A stretch of 33,359 bases of DNA from JAIRNF01 sp031550925 (lineage in GTDB: Bacteria; Bacteroidota; Bacteroidia; Bacteroidales; UBA932): positions 1-33,359 of the forward strand of contig JAVBOE010000013.1 in assembly GCA_031550925.1 (NCBI GenBank). Reading direction: 5' to 3'. The notes beneath the pieces were generated by a model. It did no database searches and was not told the DNA's origin. It saw nothing but the letters and a program-made list of their open reading frames with translations. Made by a program: the position numbers and the translations under genes. Shown here piece by piece: positions 7,788-16,329 of this stretch. Positions within the stretch are counted from its first letter, which is position 1, and each line of letters starts with the position of its first letter.

Positions 7788-9785
7788 CTACTTGTCTTTA
7801 TCAAGGCAGAACTTTTTAATGATAGCATACGCATCGCTTATACCCAGTTCTCCGGCCTTACTTATATCTAAGCATCCCTTTTCGGTATCTTTAAGGTATA
7901 GCTGAACAAGCCCTCGGTTAAAGTACGCTTCGGCAAAATACGGATATAGCTGTATAGCCTTACTGTAGTCGTCTATGGCTTCGGGCATATTACCCGACAT
8001 ACACTTCAGGTTTGCGCGGTTGTAGTAGGCGTATGTAAGATCGGGCGATAGCATTATGGCCTTGTTTAAATCGGCAATGGCTTCTTCGTAGTTATACACC
8101 CGTACATCCATTTTGGTTCTAGTCTTTCCGCCCCCGGTATTATCAATAACAATAGTTTGAACGCTGTTATCTATAGACGAAATAAAATCGACCATTTCGC
8201 TGTTTATGGTGCTCTTGTTGATGTATAAGAACGGATTCTTAGGGTCAACCTCAATAGCCTTAGTGTAGTAGTTTAGCGAGCTGGTAAACTGCTTGAGCTG
8301 CCCTTGCACAATTGCTTTTTCAAAATAGCCGTCCACATCATCGGGATATTTGCGTATTTGCTCGTTAGCAAGAGAATCCAGTCCTATCAATCTTTCGGAG
8401 CTGAGAATGTGGTCTCGGTTAGAGACATCTACCTTAAGTTCGGCATAAGTCTTTTTCAGCTCTTCAACTAAAGGATGGAAGAACTGTTTATCCAGCGATT
8501 GAGAATTTATAGGTGCTCCTGCAGCTACACGGAACAGAGGTTTAAGCGTCATATCCAGCTCCCGCTCCTTTGCTAAATCCTGCCTGAAGTTTTGCTTAGA
8601 GAAATCGGCATCAAGTGCAAGCAGCTTATTAAACGTTTTGCTGGTATCGGCGTATGCCGAGAAAGTGCTGTCGTTCATCTTCGAACGGTACTCGCTAATC
8701 TTTAGCTGGGCAAAATCGTAGTCTTCTTTTGACGACCGCAGCTCTCCCGCTTCCCGCTTAGCATATGAACGGTTAAGGTACGCATTGGCAAAATCGGGAT
8801 ACAGCTCAATAGCCTTGTTGTAGTCAAGTATAGCCTCGCGATAGCGACCCAGCTGCATATATACGGCAGCCCGGTTGTAGTATCCCAGCACATTGTTAGG
8901 GTTAATATTTATAACCTTTGCATAGTCGTTTAAAGCGTTATTGTAGTCTCCGATTTGAGAACGGATAATAGCCCGGTTGAAGTACGTTAGCGAGTTTTCG
9001 GGGTTTAGCTCAATAACCTTATCAAGGTCTTTAAGAGCGCCCATAATATCATCAGTATTATGGCGAACCAGCGACCGGTTAAAGTAGCTGAACGAGTTTG
9101 TTGTATCCAGGCTTATTGCGTGGTTGAGGTCTGTCAGTGCAAGGTCGTTCTTCTCTTGTGAAGCGTATATTCTTCCACGGCGTATGTAGCTTTCGGGGTC
9201 GAAAGTATTAAGCGAAATAGCCTTATTGTAATCTGCCAGAGCCTGCGTTGTGTCTTTAAGGAACAGGTGTGCTGTTCCGCGATTGATGTATGCTTCCGTG
9301 GCCTCAGGTTCGCTTCTTAAAAAGCGGTTGAAATCGTCTATAGCTTTTTCAAACTGTTGAGACATGAAGTAGGTTGCACCCCTTGTAAAGTATAGCATTG
9401 GTATGTTTGGTCTAAGCTCCAGTGCCTGCTCTAAATCTTCCAGCGCATCGTCGTATCTGTTTAGCGTATTACGCGCAATAGCGCGGTAGTGATAGGCTTG
9501 CGTATATACGGGGTTCAGCTCCAGAGCACTCGAAAAATCTTGCTGGGCACCTATAATATCGCCAAGGTTATATTTGGCAATTCCTCTGAAAAAATAAGCC
9601 TCGTACAGCGAAGTATCAGCCTTTAAAAGCGTATTAAAGTTTTCTATAGCTTGCGAAAACTTATTGTTGATTAAAAACTGGCGTCCTCTGATAAAGAACA
9701 GTTCTTTATCATACTGGGCTTTCGACGGAATACTCGAAAAGAGTATTAGCGATATAACGATGAGAATAATGTGTCTTGTTTTCAA
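7788..9785 (-). CDS. Secreted tetratricopeptide-repeat (TPR) protein
   Basis: This 665-residue protein has a signal peptide (KTRHIILIVISLILFSSIPSKAQ) and about fourteen TPR units. Ten are contiguous at about residues 30-370, each with the pattern Y-x-R-(G/A)...A..D(F/Y/L)..A(I/L).L.P. Four more lie at about 470-655. A non-repetitive linker of roughly 100 residues separates the blocks. TPRs are protein-binding scaffolds, so a periplasmic or outer-membrane-associated adaptor role is plausible, but the partner is unknown. The start codon is TTG: an in-frame stop lies four codons further upstream, no ATG intervenes, and the signal peptide begins at once. It is a single gene with long spacers on both sides. 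Confidence 0.85.
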   Translation of the reverse strand: MKTRHIILIVISLILFSSIPSKAQYDKELFFIRGRQFLINNKFSQAIENFNTLLKADTSLYEAYFFRGIAKYNLGDIIGAQQDFSSALELNPVYTQAYHYRAIARNTLNRYDDALEDLEQALELRPNIPMLYFTRGATYFMSQQFEKAIDDFNRFLRSEPEATEAYINRGTAHLFLKDTTQALADYNKAISLNTFDPESYIRRGRIYASQEKNDLALTDLNHAISLDTTNSFSYFNRSLVRHNTDDIMGALKDLDKVIELNPENSLTYFNRAIIRSQIGDYNNALNDYAKVININPNNVLGYYNRAAVYMQLGRYREAILDYNKAIELYPDFANAYLNRSYAKREAGELRSSKEDYDFAQLKISEYRSKMNDSTFSAYADTSKTFNKLLALDADFSKQNFRQDLAKERELDMTLKPLFRVAAGAPINSQSLDKQFFHPLVEELKKTYAELKVDVSNRDHILSSERLIGLDSLANEQIRKYPDDVDGYFEKAIVQGQLKQFTSSLNYYTKAIEVDPKNPFLYINKSTINSEMVDFISSIDNSVQTIVIDNTGGGKTRTKMDVRVYNYEEAIADLNKAIMLSPDLTYAYYNRANLKCMSGNMPEAIDDYSKAIQLYPYFAEAYFNRGLVQLYLKDTEKGCLDISKAGELGISDAYAIIKKFCLDKDK

Positions 9786-9968
9786 ATTATATAAAGTCTA
9801 ATAAATAGCTACATCTATAAGTAAGGTGGTATTTTGATTTTCAATGATAGTCTTTAAGTCTTATAGTCTTTACATCTTGGAGTCTAAATAAGGTCTGTTT
9901 TAAACTTTCGGCTAAAATAAGTCTTTTCATAGTTACTTACACTATACATGCGTTAAAAAATGTTTGCA

Positions 9969-10035
9969 CCCACCCCAACCCTCCCAAAGGGAGGGAGATT
10001 CCCTCACCCTTGGGGGAGGACTAGGATGGAGGTGA
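9969..10035. repeat. CCCACCCC...CTCCCAAAGGG dispersed repeat, copy 2
   Basis: 9969-10004 matches 6633-6668. It continues into CACCCTTGGGGGAGGACTAGG and GGATGGAGGTG, which is roughly the inverse complement of the first half, so the whole unit can fold on itself. It lies in the 300-base spacer between the divergent TPR and nitroreductase genes. Confidence 0.75.
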
Positions 10036-10088
10036 AACCTTACCACAGCTATTTTTTTGTTTTAAACGTTTATTCTCCGATTTTCCGC

Positions 10089-10096
10089 TAATTTTG
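10089..10096 (+). promoter_or_regulatory. Candidate -7 promoter element of the nitroreductase gene
   Basis: TAATTTTG matches TAnnTTTG exactly. It implies a transcript starting near 10103, so translation from the GTG at 10104 is unlikely and the ATG at 10125 is preferred. Confidence 0.55.
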
Positions 10097-10124
10097 TATA
10101 TTAGTGCTGACTTTAGAATACTTG

Positions 10125-10865
10125 ATGGATACAATATTTAACCACCGCTCTATAAGGCGGTTTAAGAAAAAAACAGTAGAAGAAGATACGATTAATCTGG
10201 TACTGGAAGCCGGTATGAGGGCATCTAACACCGGAAACATGCAAGCGTATAGCATTATCTGCACAACAGACGAGGCGTTAATAGAAGAGTTGGCTCCTTG
10301 CCACTTCAATCAGCCTGCGGCTAAAGCACCTGTACAGCTTACATTTTGTGCCGATTTCAACCGTTTTTCCAAATGGTGTAGGCAGCGTAACACAGAGCCG
10401 GGATATGACAACTTTCTGTCGTTTTTGGTCGGTATGACCGATGCGCTTCTTGCAGCCCAAAACTGCTGTATTGCTGCCGAAGAAAAGGGCTTCGGCATCT
10501 GCTATCTGGGTACAACGTTATACAAAGCCGAAGATATTATCCGTATTCTGAATTTGCCGTTGGGGGTTGTTCCGGTGGTAACAGTTGTTATGGGCTACCC
10601 CGATGAGAGTCCGGAGTTGACGGACAGGCTTCCGTTATACGGTGTGGTTCATCGCCAGCGTTATAACGATTATAGCGAAGATGAGATAGACCGGATATAT
10701 GAAGAGAAAGAGGCTTTGCCCTTAACCGCTCGCCTGCTTAAAGAGAACGAGAAGAATACGTTAGCACAGGTTTTTACAGATAACCGCTATCCTAAGATAG
10801 TAAATGATAGCGTTTCGAAAGCACTGCTGGTTGTATTGAAGAAGCAGGGCTTTATTAATGAATAA
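10125..10865 (+). CDS. NfsA-type NAD(P)H-dependent flavin/nitro reductase
   Basis: This 246-residue flavoprotein belongs to the nitroreductase superfamily, NfsA/Frp-like branch. The N-terminal HRSIRRFKKKTVEED contains the Arg-rich FMN phosphate site. NTGNMQAYSII is the second FMN-contact segment. ALLAAQNCCIAAEEKGFGICYLGTTLY forms the dimer and flavin core, and VVTVVMGYPDE is the conserved strand near the C-terminal half. Such enzymes reduce nitroaromatics, quinones or free flavin; the physiological substrate cannot be told. I chose the ATG at 10125 over an upstream GTG at 10104 because a -7 element ends at 10096 and MDTIFNHRSIRRF fits the family's N-terminus. It is probably a single-gene transcript. 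Confidence 0.9.
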   Translation: MDTIFNHRSIRRFKKKTVEEDTINLVLEAGMRASNTGNMQAYSIICTTDEALIEELAPCHFNQPAAKAPVQLTFCADFNRFSKWCRQRNTEPGYDNFLSFLVGMTDALLAAQNCCIAAEEKGFGICYLGTTLYKAEDIIRILNLPLGVVPVVTVVMGYPDESPELTDRLPLYGVVHRQRYNDYSEDEIDRIYEEKEALPLTARLLKENEKNTLAQVFTDNRYPKIVNDSVSKALLVVLKKQGFINE

Positions 10866-10884
10866 TTAATAGTTAATAATGAAT

Positions 10885-10970
10885 AATGTGATAATATGTA
10901 AATGTGTAAATGTAATAGTGTTAGCACAGGTCTAAAGTCCCCTTTAGGGGATTTAGGGGCGATCGCATAT
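10885..10970. repeat. Long dispersed spacer repeat, copy B
   Basis: Matches 3169-3246 in order: AATGTGATAATATGTAAATG, TAATAGTG, AGCACA, AAGTCCCCTTTAGGGGAT, TAGGGG, ATATAT. It has an extra TGTAAA-type unit. The AAGTCCCC core is at 10935-10959. Confidence 0.8.
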
Positions 10971-11036
10971 ATCATATCGTAATGCGCATATCCAAATTTT
11001 AATCACTAAACCTTAAACCTAAAATATTGATTTTGT

Positions 11037-12059
11037 ATGAGAAGTTTTGCAAGCGACAATAACTCGGGTGTACATCCCGATATCATGAAGGCAATAGAAG
11101 TTGCCAATCAAGGGCATGCTGTAGGATATGGTAACGATGAGATTACCAAACGCGCTACCCAAAAGTTTAAAGATATACTGGGGCAGCATGTCGAGGTGTT
11201 CTTTACCTTTACAGGCACTGCAGCTAATGTATTGGGCTTATCGGCAGCCATGCGTCCGTATAATGCCGTAATATGCTCGGAGCTGGCGCATATCAACGTT
11301 GACGAATGCGGCGCTCCCGAACGCTTTTTAAACGCAAAGCTGCTTACCGTAGCTACCGAGGACGGAAAAATAACGATAGACGGGATTAAAAAACACATGC
11401 ATGGGTTTGGCGACCAACACCATGTTCAGCCTAAAATTATATCGGTATCGCAGGTAACAGAAATGGGTACCGTTTACACTATAGATGAGCTTAAGGCGTT
11501 GGCGGAATATGCTCATCAAAACGATGCGCTATTTCATGTTGACGGAGCTCGTTTATCTAACGCGGCTGTATCGTTGGGCGTAACGTTTAAAGAAATGATT
11601 AGCGATACCGGAGTGGATATTTTGTCTTTTGGCGGTACAAAAAACGGTATGATGTTTGGCGAAGCAGTGGTATTCTTAAGGCCGGAGCTGAGCGAAGGGT
11701 TTAAGTTTATACGTAAGCAGGGTATGCAGCTGGCATCTAAAATGCGTTACGTATCGGCACAATTTGAGGCATATCTTACCAACGACTTATGCTACCGTAC
11801 GGCAGAGCATGCAAACCGTATGACAAAACTGCTGGCAGAAGAGATTGCTAAAATCCCCGGAATTACCATTACCCAAAAGGTGCAGGCAAACGGTATTTTT
11901 GTAATTGTTCCGAAAGATGTAATCGCGAAGATGCAGAATGAATACTTCTTTTACATGTGGGATGAGAGTAAGAGCGAAGTTCGCTGGATGACATCTTTCG
12001 ATACAACCGAAGACGATATAAAAGGATTTGTTGCTGCTTTAAAAAGGGCATTGGCATAG
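11037..12059 (+). CDS. ltaE: Low-specificity L-threonine aldolase
   Basis: This PLP-dependent enzyme cleaves threonine or allo-threonine to glycine and acetaldehyde. The 340-residue length is right for the family. Visible signatures are FASDNNSGVHPDIMKAI at the N-terminus, FFTFTGTAANVLGL, the aspartate of FHVDGARL (Asp169) that contacts the PLP ring nitrogen, and the SFGGTKNGMM loop with the PLP lysine Lys202. The C-terminal domain shows VRWMTSFDTTEDDI. It is flanked by spacers carrying repeats and has no operon partner within 130 bases, although the next gene is also on the plus strand. The fold-type I aldolase family also contains D-threonine-acting and phenylserine members, so exact stereochemistry is not decided. 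Confidence 0.93.
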   Translation: MRSFASDNNSGVHPDIMKAIEVANQGHAVGYGNDEITKRATQKFKDILGQHVEVFFTFTGTAANVLGLSAAMRPYNAVICSELAHINVDECGAPERFLNAKLLTVATEDGKITIDGIKKHMHGFGDQHHVQPKIISVSQVTEMGTVYTIDELKALAEYAHQNDALFHVDGARLSNAAVSLGVTFKEMISDTGVDILSFGGTKNGMMFGEAVVFLRPELSEGFKFIRKQGMQLASKMRYVSAQFEAYLTNDLCYRTAEHANRMTKLLAEEIAKIPGITITQKVQANGIFVIVPKDVIAKMQNEYFFYMWDESKSEVRWMTSFDTTEDDIKGFVAALKRALA

Positions 12060-12190
12060 CTAATGTGCCAATTTGCTAATGTGTAAATGTGAGAATGAAA
12101 GACAGTATCACGATGCACGTATCACGACAGGGGGATATGTGAACTTTTAAACATTAATCATTAATAACTAAACATTAATAATTATCTATA

Positions 12191-13558
12191 ATGAGTGTAA
12201 AGCCGGGACGAATAGCAGCCATTGATGCCTTTAGAGGGTTTACGGTTGCAGGAATGATTATGGTTAACAATCCGGGAAGCTGGGGGGCAATATACGCTCC
12301 GCTTCGCCATGCCGCATGGCACGGATGTACGCCAACAGATCTTGTTTTTCCTTTCTTCCTGTTTATTGTAGGAATGGCGTCGTTCTTCTCTTTCAAGAAG
12401 TTTGATTGCGCCTGTACCCCGCAAAGCTTTTTCAAAGTATTTAAAAGAACGGCCCTCATTTTTATTATTGGGCTTGCTTTAACGGCTTATCCTTTTCTTC
12501 CGAAGTCTATGGTTTCGTGGGGAACAGACTATAGCGGTCTGCGTATTTTTGGGGTGCTACAGCGTATAGCGTTGGCCTACTTCTTGGGGGTTAGCATTTG
12601 CTTGCTTTTTAAGAAGACAAAGACGTTGGTTATGGCCGGTTCTTTCCTCATGCTTTTATTTTGGGGCATACTTTACTTTACCTATCCTAATAATCCGTAT
12701 CATCAGCAGAACAATGCCTGCCGTAATGTGGACGTTGTTATTCCCGGAGAAGATCATGTCTATAGAGGTAACTGGGGAAGTGTGGGCATGGATGATCTTA
12801 TTTTAACACCAATCTCCGAAACGCAGCTTAAGGTATCGGCTGTTTCCGATTCTGCATTAGATGTAAAGTATGTAAGGTTGAGTAATACAGACGACTATAG
12901 CTTGGTTAGAGACGAAAATGCAGCAGGACTTCAGTACACGGTTATTCCGCAGAACGAAACGGTTGCTGCTGATAGTGCTGCATACAAGGTTCTTCCTCAG
13001 ATAACTCGTGCAAGGCTTATGGGACCTGACCCCGAAGGTTTGTTGGGTGTTCTATCTGCTGCTGCAACTGTTATTTTCGGATTTCTTGTAGGGAGACTTC
13101 TTAACAAGTATTCTAAAGTCAGCAAGCAAGATGTTGTGCTGAACCTATTCTTATTCGGTTTGCCGATACTTTTTATCGGAATGTTTTGGGGGCAGTGGTT
13201 CCCAATCAATAAGCCGCTATGGACAGGCTCTTATGTTCTCTATACCGGTGGACTGGCAATGGTTATGCTGGCATTCTTTATCTGGTTCATGGATGTTAAA
13301 GGTAGAGATAAATACTTTAAACCGTTTGTGGAATTTGGCTCAAATCCGTTATTTTTGTTTGTTCTTGCCGGTGTAATAGCAAAAACGCTTGGGCGTATTA
13401 AGATAGACGGGCAGGGTACATATCAGTGGCTATACAACAATGTGTACTCACACCTCGGAGCCGAATTCGGTTCGTTAATGCAAGCGCTGACGTTTATTGT
13501 GGTAATGTGGCTTATAGCACATTGGTTATATAAAAAGAAAATATACATCAAAGTATAA
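12191..13558 (+). CDS. NagX/HGSNAT-like (DUF5009) membrane acyltransferase
   Basis: This 455-residue multi-pass membrane protein begins with IAAIDAFRGFTVAGMIMVNN, the signature of the DUF5009/heparan-alpha-glucosaminide N-acetyltransferase family. HAAWHGCTPTDLVFPFFLFIVG follows, with His40 and His44 candidate active-site residues. Later family motifs are GVLQRIALAYF, NACRNVDVVIPGEDHVY and GPDPEGLLGVL. About ten hydrophobic segments are visible. Members move acetyl groups from cytoplasmic acetyl-CoA onto glycans across the membrane; the acceptor here is unknown. Unusually, residues 204-272 between the CRN..D and DPEGLLG motifs hold a long polar, strand-rich insert predicted to face the non-cytoplasmic side. 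Confidence 0.85.
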   Translation: MSVKPGRIAAIDAFRGFTVAGMIMVNNPGSWGAIYAPLRHAAWHGCTPTDLVFPFFLFIVGMASFFSFKKFDCACTPQSFFKVFKRTALIFIIGLALTAYPFLPKSMVSWGTDYSGLRIFGVLQRIALAYFLGVSICLLFKKTKTLVMAGSFLMLLFWGILYFTYPNNPYHQQNNACRNVDVVIPGEDHVYRGNWGSVGMDDLILTPISETQLKVSAVSDSALDVKYVRLSNTDDYSLVRDENAAGLQYTVIPQNETVAADSAAYKVLPQITRARLMGPDPEGLLGVLSAAATVIFGFLVGRLLNKYSKVSKQDVVLNLFLFGLPILFIGMFWGQWFPINKPLWTGSYVLYTGGLAMVMLAFFIWFMDVKGRDKYFKPFVEFGSNPLFLFVLAGVIAKTLGRIKIDGQGTYQWLYNNVYSHLGAEFGSLMQALTFIVVMWLIAHWLYKKKIYIKV

Positions 13559-13582
13559 TAGTAGTTAGTTGCTAGTTGCCCC

Positions 13583-13648
13583 CAACCCCCTAAAGGGGGG
13601 CTTTAAGTTTGCACTTTCAGAAAGTCCCCCTTTAGGGGATTTAGGGGC
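13583..13648. repeat. Facing pair of G/C-rich repeats forming a long hairpin
   Basis: The arm 13587-13604 pairs with 13621-13638 over 18 positions with one G-U pair and a 16-base loop. The right arm is the AAGTCCCC(C)TTTAGGGGATTTAGGGG repeat found elsewhere in the window; the left arm is an inverted copy. It lies 25 bases after the NagX-like gene and could slow or stop transcription, though no T-tract follows. Confidence 0.8.
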
Positions 13649-13698
13649 TAAAATAAGCGTGAAAAACAATTTGAGTAAAAAGAGTAACAGATAATCAG

Positions 13699-13965
13699 AT
13701 GAAGGATATCATACAACAGCTAACAGCAGAAGGCCGTTACGAAGAAGCGTTGCATATGCTGAATGAGCGGATAGGAGAGTGTCCCGAAGATGATGAGGCA
13801 TACTACTTGCGTGGCGCATTGCATAAGCAGCTGGGGAGATGGGGAGAGTCGTTAAGCGATTTGAATAAAGCTATAGCTCTAAACTCCGATAGTCCGGCAG
13901 CTACACTACGCCAAATGCTGCAAGAAATAATAGATTTTAGGCATACGGATTTACTTAATCCATAA
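13699..13965 (+). CDS. Small TPR protein
   Basis: This 88-residue protein contains two tandem TPR-like units: KDIIQQLTAEGRYEEALHMLNERIGECPED and DEAYYLRGALHKQLGRWGESLSDLNKAIALNSDS. No signal peptide is seen, so it is probably cytoplasmic. It ends 8 bases before the dCMP deaminase start and is probably cotranscribed with it and the S41 protease. Its function is unknown; the repeat type implies protein binding. Confidence 0.8.
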   Translation: MKDIIQQLTAEGRYEEALHMLNERIGECPEDDEAYYLRGALHKQLGRWGESLSDLNKAIALNSDSPAATLRQMLQEIIDFRHTDLLNP

Positions 13966-13973
13966 GCGTATTG

Positions 13974-14420
13974 ATGGATAATAAAAAAGAGAAACAGCTA
14001 CAGTTTGATAGGCGCTATCTCGAAATGGCGTTAATATGGGCAAAGAACTCATACTGTGTTCGTCGTAAAGTAGGAGCACTCATTGTAAAAGACCGGATGA
14101 TAATTTCTGATGGCTATAACGGAACACCCTCTGGTTTTGAAAATGTTTGCGAAGACGAAAGCGGCAAAACTAAGCCATACGTTTTACATGCTGAGGCCAA
14201 TGCTATTACCAAAGTGGCACAGTCGAACAATAGCAGCCAGGGTGCAACGTTGTACGTAACATCATCGCCTTGCATGGAGTGCGCAAAGCTTATTATACAG
14301 GCCGGAATAAAGCGAGTGGTTTACTGCGATGATTACCACAAGGCAGATGGAATAGAGCTGCTTAAAAAGGTTGGCATAGAGCTTATGCAATTAGTAATTG
14401 ATAGTAAAGAGCAAGAATAG
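13974..14420 (+). CDS. dCMP/cytidine deaminase-family protein (ComEB-like)
   Basis: This 148-residue zinc-dependent deaminase probably converts dCMP to dUMP for thymidylate synthesis. The zinc and catalytic motifs are intact: HAEAN with the zinc His and proton-shuttle Glu, and SSPCMECAKLI with the two zinc Cys. The segment RRKVGALIVKDRMIISDGYNGTPSGFEN is the substrate-side signature of the dCMP deaminase group rather than of cytidine or tRNA-adenosine deaminases. I prefer the ATG at 13974 to the TTG directly before it. The stop is 2 bases before the next start, so translation is probably coupled. Confidence 0.93.
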   Translation: MDNKKEKQLQFDRRYLEMALIWAKNSYCVRRKVGALIVKDRMIISDGYNGTPSGFENVCEDESGKTKPYVLHAEANAITKVAQSNNSSQGATLYVTSSPCMECAKLIIQAGIKRVVYCDDYHKADGIELLKKVGIELMQLVIDSKEQE

Positions 14421-14422
14421 CT

Positions 14423-16039
14423 ATGGAAAAAAGATCGAATAAAGAGACGATGAGAACGCTGCTAACGATAGCGATACTACTGCTTGGATTATTTGTAGGA
14501 TTTCGTTTAGGACGAATGAATACAACTCATATTCTTGTCCCTCCAAAATCAAATAAGCTGGATGTAATACTAGATTTTGCTCAAAAAAACTATGTCGATT
14601 CAATATATGTTCCCGACTTGATTGAGAAAGCAATTCCGGATGTGCTTAAGTATCTCGATCCGCACAGCGTGTACATTTCTTCATCGGAAATGAAAGGTGC
14701 AAACGAGCAGCTGGAAGGTAACTTTGATGGCATAGGTGTTACCTTTAATATGCCCGAAGATACGGTTGTTGTGGTGAACGTAATTAGCGGAGGTCCGTCA
14801 GAAAAGGTAGGAATTCAGGCAGGAGATAGGATAATAAAAATCAACGACTCGATTGTTGCCGGACATAAAGTTCCTCAAGATAGCATTATGAAATTGCTGA
14901 GAGGAAAATCGGGTACAGAGGTTTCGGTTAATGTTAGGCGTGCGGGCATAAGTCAGCTTATTCCGTTTACTATTACCCGAGCAAAAATCCCAATCAAGAG
15001 TGTGGACGTGGCATACATGATAGACGATGAGATTGGCTATATAAAAATGTCGAAGTTTGCACGTACTACCCATAGTGAGTTTGTAGAGGCTTCGAAGAAG
15101 CTGCATAAAATGGGGATGAAGAAGCTGATTGTTGATTTGCGCGATAATACAGGAGGGTATCTAGACCAAGCGTTTGAAATTGCCAACGAGTTTCTGCCCC
15201 AAGGGCAAATGATTGTTTATACGGAAGGAAGAAACCGTCCGCGTACTGATTACCGCTCTACCGGAAGTGGGAATAACCTAAACGATGAGGTTATTATTCT
15301 TATTAACGAGGCATCGGCATCGGCCAGCGAAATTTTGGCCGGAGCTATACAAGATAACGACAGAGGAATAATAGTCGGTCGCCGTTCGTTTGGTAAAGGG
15401 TTGGTTCAAGAGCAGCACTCTTTTAAAGACGGTTCGGGCTTTCGTCTAACCATTGCTCGCTACTACACACCCACAGGTAGAAGCATACAGCGACCTTATT
15501 CGGAGGGTTCAGAAGACTACTATATGGATTTATATAGAAGATATGAGCATAAGGAATTTGAGACGGCAGATAGCATACATCAGAATGATAGCTTGCGTTA
15601 CGAAACTCCTGAAGGAAAAATTGTTTATGGTGGTGGTGGTATTATGCCCGATATTTTCGTTCCTCTTGATACAACAAGGGTTACAGCATACTACAGAAAT
15701 TTGATGGGCAAAAATCTGATTTATAAGTTCGCTTTAAGCTATTCGGATAGCCATCGTGCGGAGCTGAATAGTATTTATGAGCTGGCTAAGCTTAAAGGAT
15801 ACTTCGCTAAGCACGATTTATTAAACGAGCTTGTACGTTATGCTGCTCGCAACGGGGTAGCGGCTGCAGGAAATGAACTTGATGAATCTAAAAAAATAAT
15901 TATGCCTTGGCTGCAAGCGTTTATTGGTCGCAATACACCTCTTGATGATGAAGGGTTCTACTACTACTATAATGACCTTGATAACACGGTGCAAAAAGCA
16001 ATAGAAGTTATGGAAGAGGAGCTCGATGAGTTATTGTAA
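14423..16039 (+). CDS. S41-family C-terminal processing protease (CtpA-like)
   Basis: This 538-residue protease is anchored by one N-terminal membrane segment (about residues 11-30), placing the rest in the periplasm. A PDZ domain spans about residues 95-185 (GIGVTFNMPEDTVVVVNVISGGPSEKVGIQAGDRI). The protease core has VDLRDNTGGYLDQA, then INEASASASEILAGA with likely nucleophile Ser300 and GRRSFGKGLVQ with general base Lys325, 25 residues apart as in known tail-specific proteases. The region after about residue 350 (TPTGRSIQRPY, then a helical C-terminal domain) is typical of the Bacteroidota form. It cleaves C-terminal tails of envelope proteins. It is the last gene of the operon with dCMP deaminase. 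Confidence 0.95.
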   Translation: MEKRSNKETMRTLLTIAILLLGLFVGFRLGRMNTTHILVPPKSNKLDVILDFAQKNYVDSIYVPDLIEKAIPDVLKYLDPHSVYISSSEMKGANEQLEGNFDGIGVTFNMPEDTVVVVNVISGGPSEKVGIQAGDRIIKINDSIVAGHKVPQDSIMKLLRGKSGTEVSVNVRRAGISQLIPFTITRAKIPIKSVDVAYMIDDEIGYIKMSKFARTTHSEFVEASKKLHKMGMKKLIVDLRDNTGGYLDQAFEIANEFLPQGQMIVYTEGRNRPRTDYRSTGSGNNLNDEVIILINEASASASEILAGAIQDNDRGIIVGRRSFGKGLVQEQHSFKDGSGFRLTIARYYTPTGRSIQRPYSEGSEDYYMDLYRRYEHKEFETADSIHQNDSLRYETPEGKIVYGGGGIMPDIFVPLDTTRVTAYYRNLMGKNLIYKFALSYSDSHRAELNSIYELAKLKGYFAKHDLLNELVRYAARNGVAAAGNELDESKKIIMPWLQAFIGRNTPLDDEGFYYYYNDLDNTVQKAIEVMEEELDELL

Positions 16040-16168
16040 GGCATGATATGCGATATGAGTATAGCGATATGCGAGAAAGATAAACTGTATAAAATATAGA
16101 ATCAATGTAAAAAGTCGGTAGAGGACCATAAAAATGAAGACTACTAGACTTGAATACAAAAAACTACT

Positions 16169-16329
16169 TGTCATTTCGACCGAAGGGAGAAATCTCCTCA
16201 ATAGATGCAAACTGTTGGCTGACTCACACTGTAAAAGTCCCCTTTAGGGGATTTAGGGGTAAACTTGCAGCTTTCTAATTCAACATACTACTACTTTTCA
16301 GGAGATTTCTCCCTTCGGTCGAAATGACA
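16169..16329. mobile_element. 161-bp element with perfect 30-bp terminal inverted repeats (MITE-like)
   Basis: The left arm 16169-16198 begins TGTCATTTCGACCGAAGGGA, and the right arm 16300-16329 is its exact reverse complement. The 101 bases between them have no open frame but contain one AAGTCCCCTTTAGGGGATTTAGGGG repeat (16235-16259). Size and termini suit a miniature non-autonomous element. No clear target-site duplication flanks it, so a structured intergenic repeat is an equally good reading. Confidence 0.55.
16235..16259. repeat. AAGTCCCCTTTAGGGG dispersed repeat, copy nested in the inverted-repeat element
   Basis: Identical over 25 bases to 10935-10959 and nearly identical to 3211-3235 and 13622-13647. 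The CCCCTTTAGGGG core is palindromic apart from its centre. Confidence 0.85.

Noticed and set aside
7788..9785. SusD/RagB-type nutrient-binding protein
   Set aside because: The TPR repeats run through almost the whole protein, there is no lipobox Cys, and no SusC-like TonB receptor is adjacent.
10104..10124. GTG start for the nitroreductase
   Set aside because: A -7 promoter element at 10089-10096 would place the transcript start at or about this GTG, and the ATG at 10125 fits the family N-terminus better.
16169..16329. CRISPR-like or phage attachment structure
   Set aside because: Only one pair of inverted arms is present, with no repeated spacers, cas genes, integrase or phage genes nearby.
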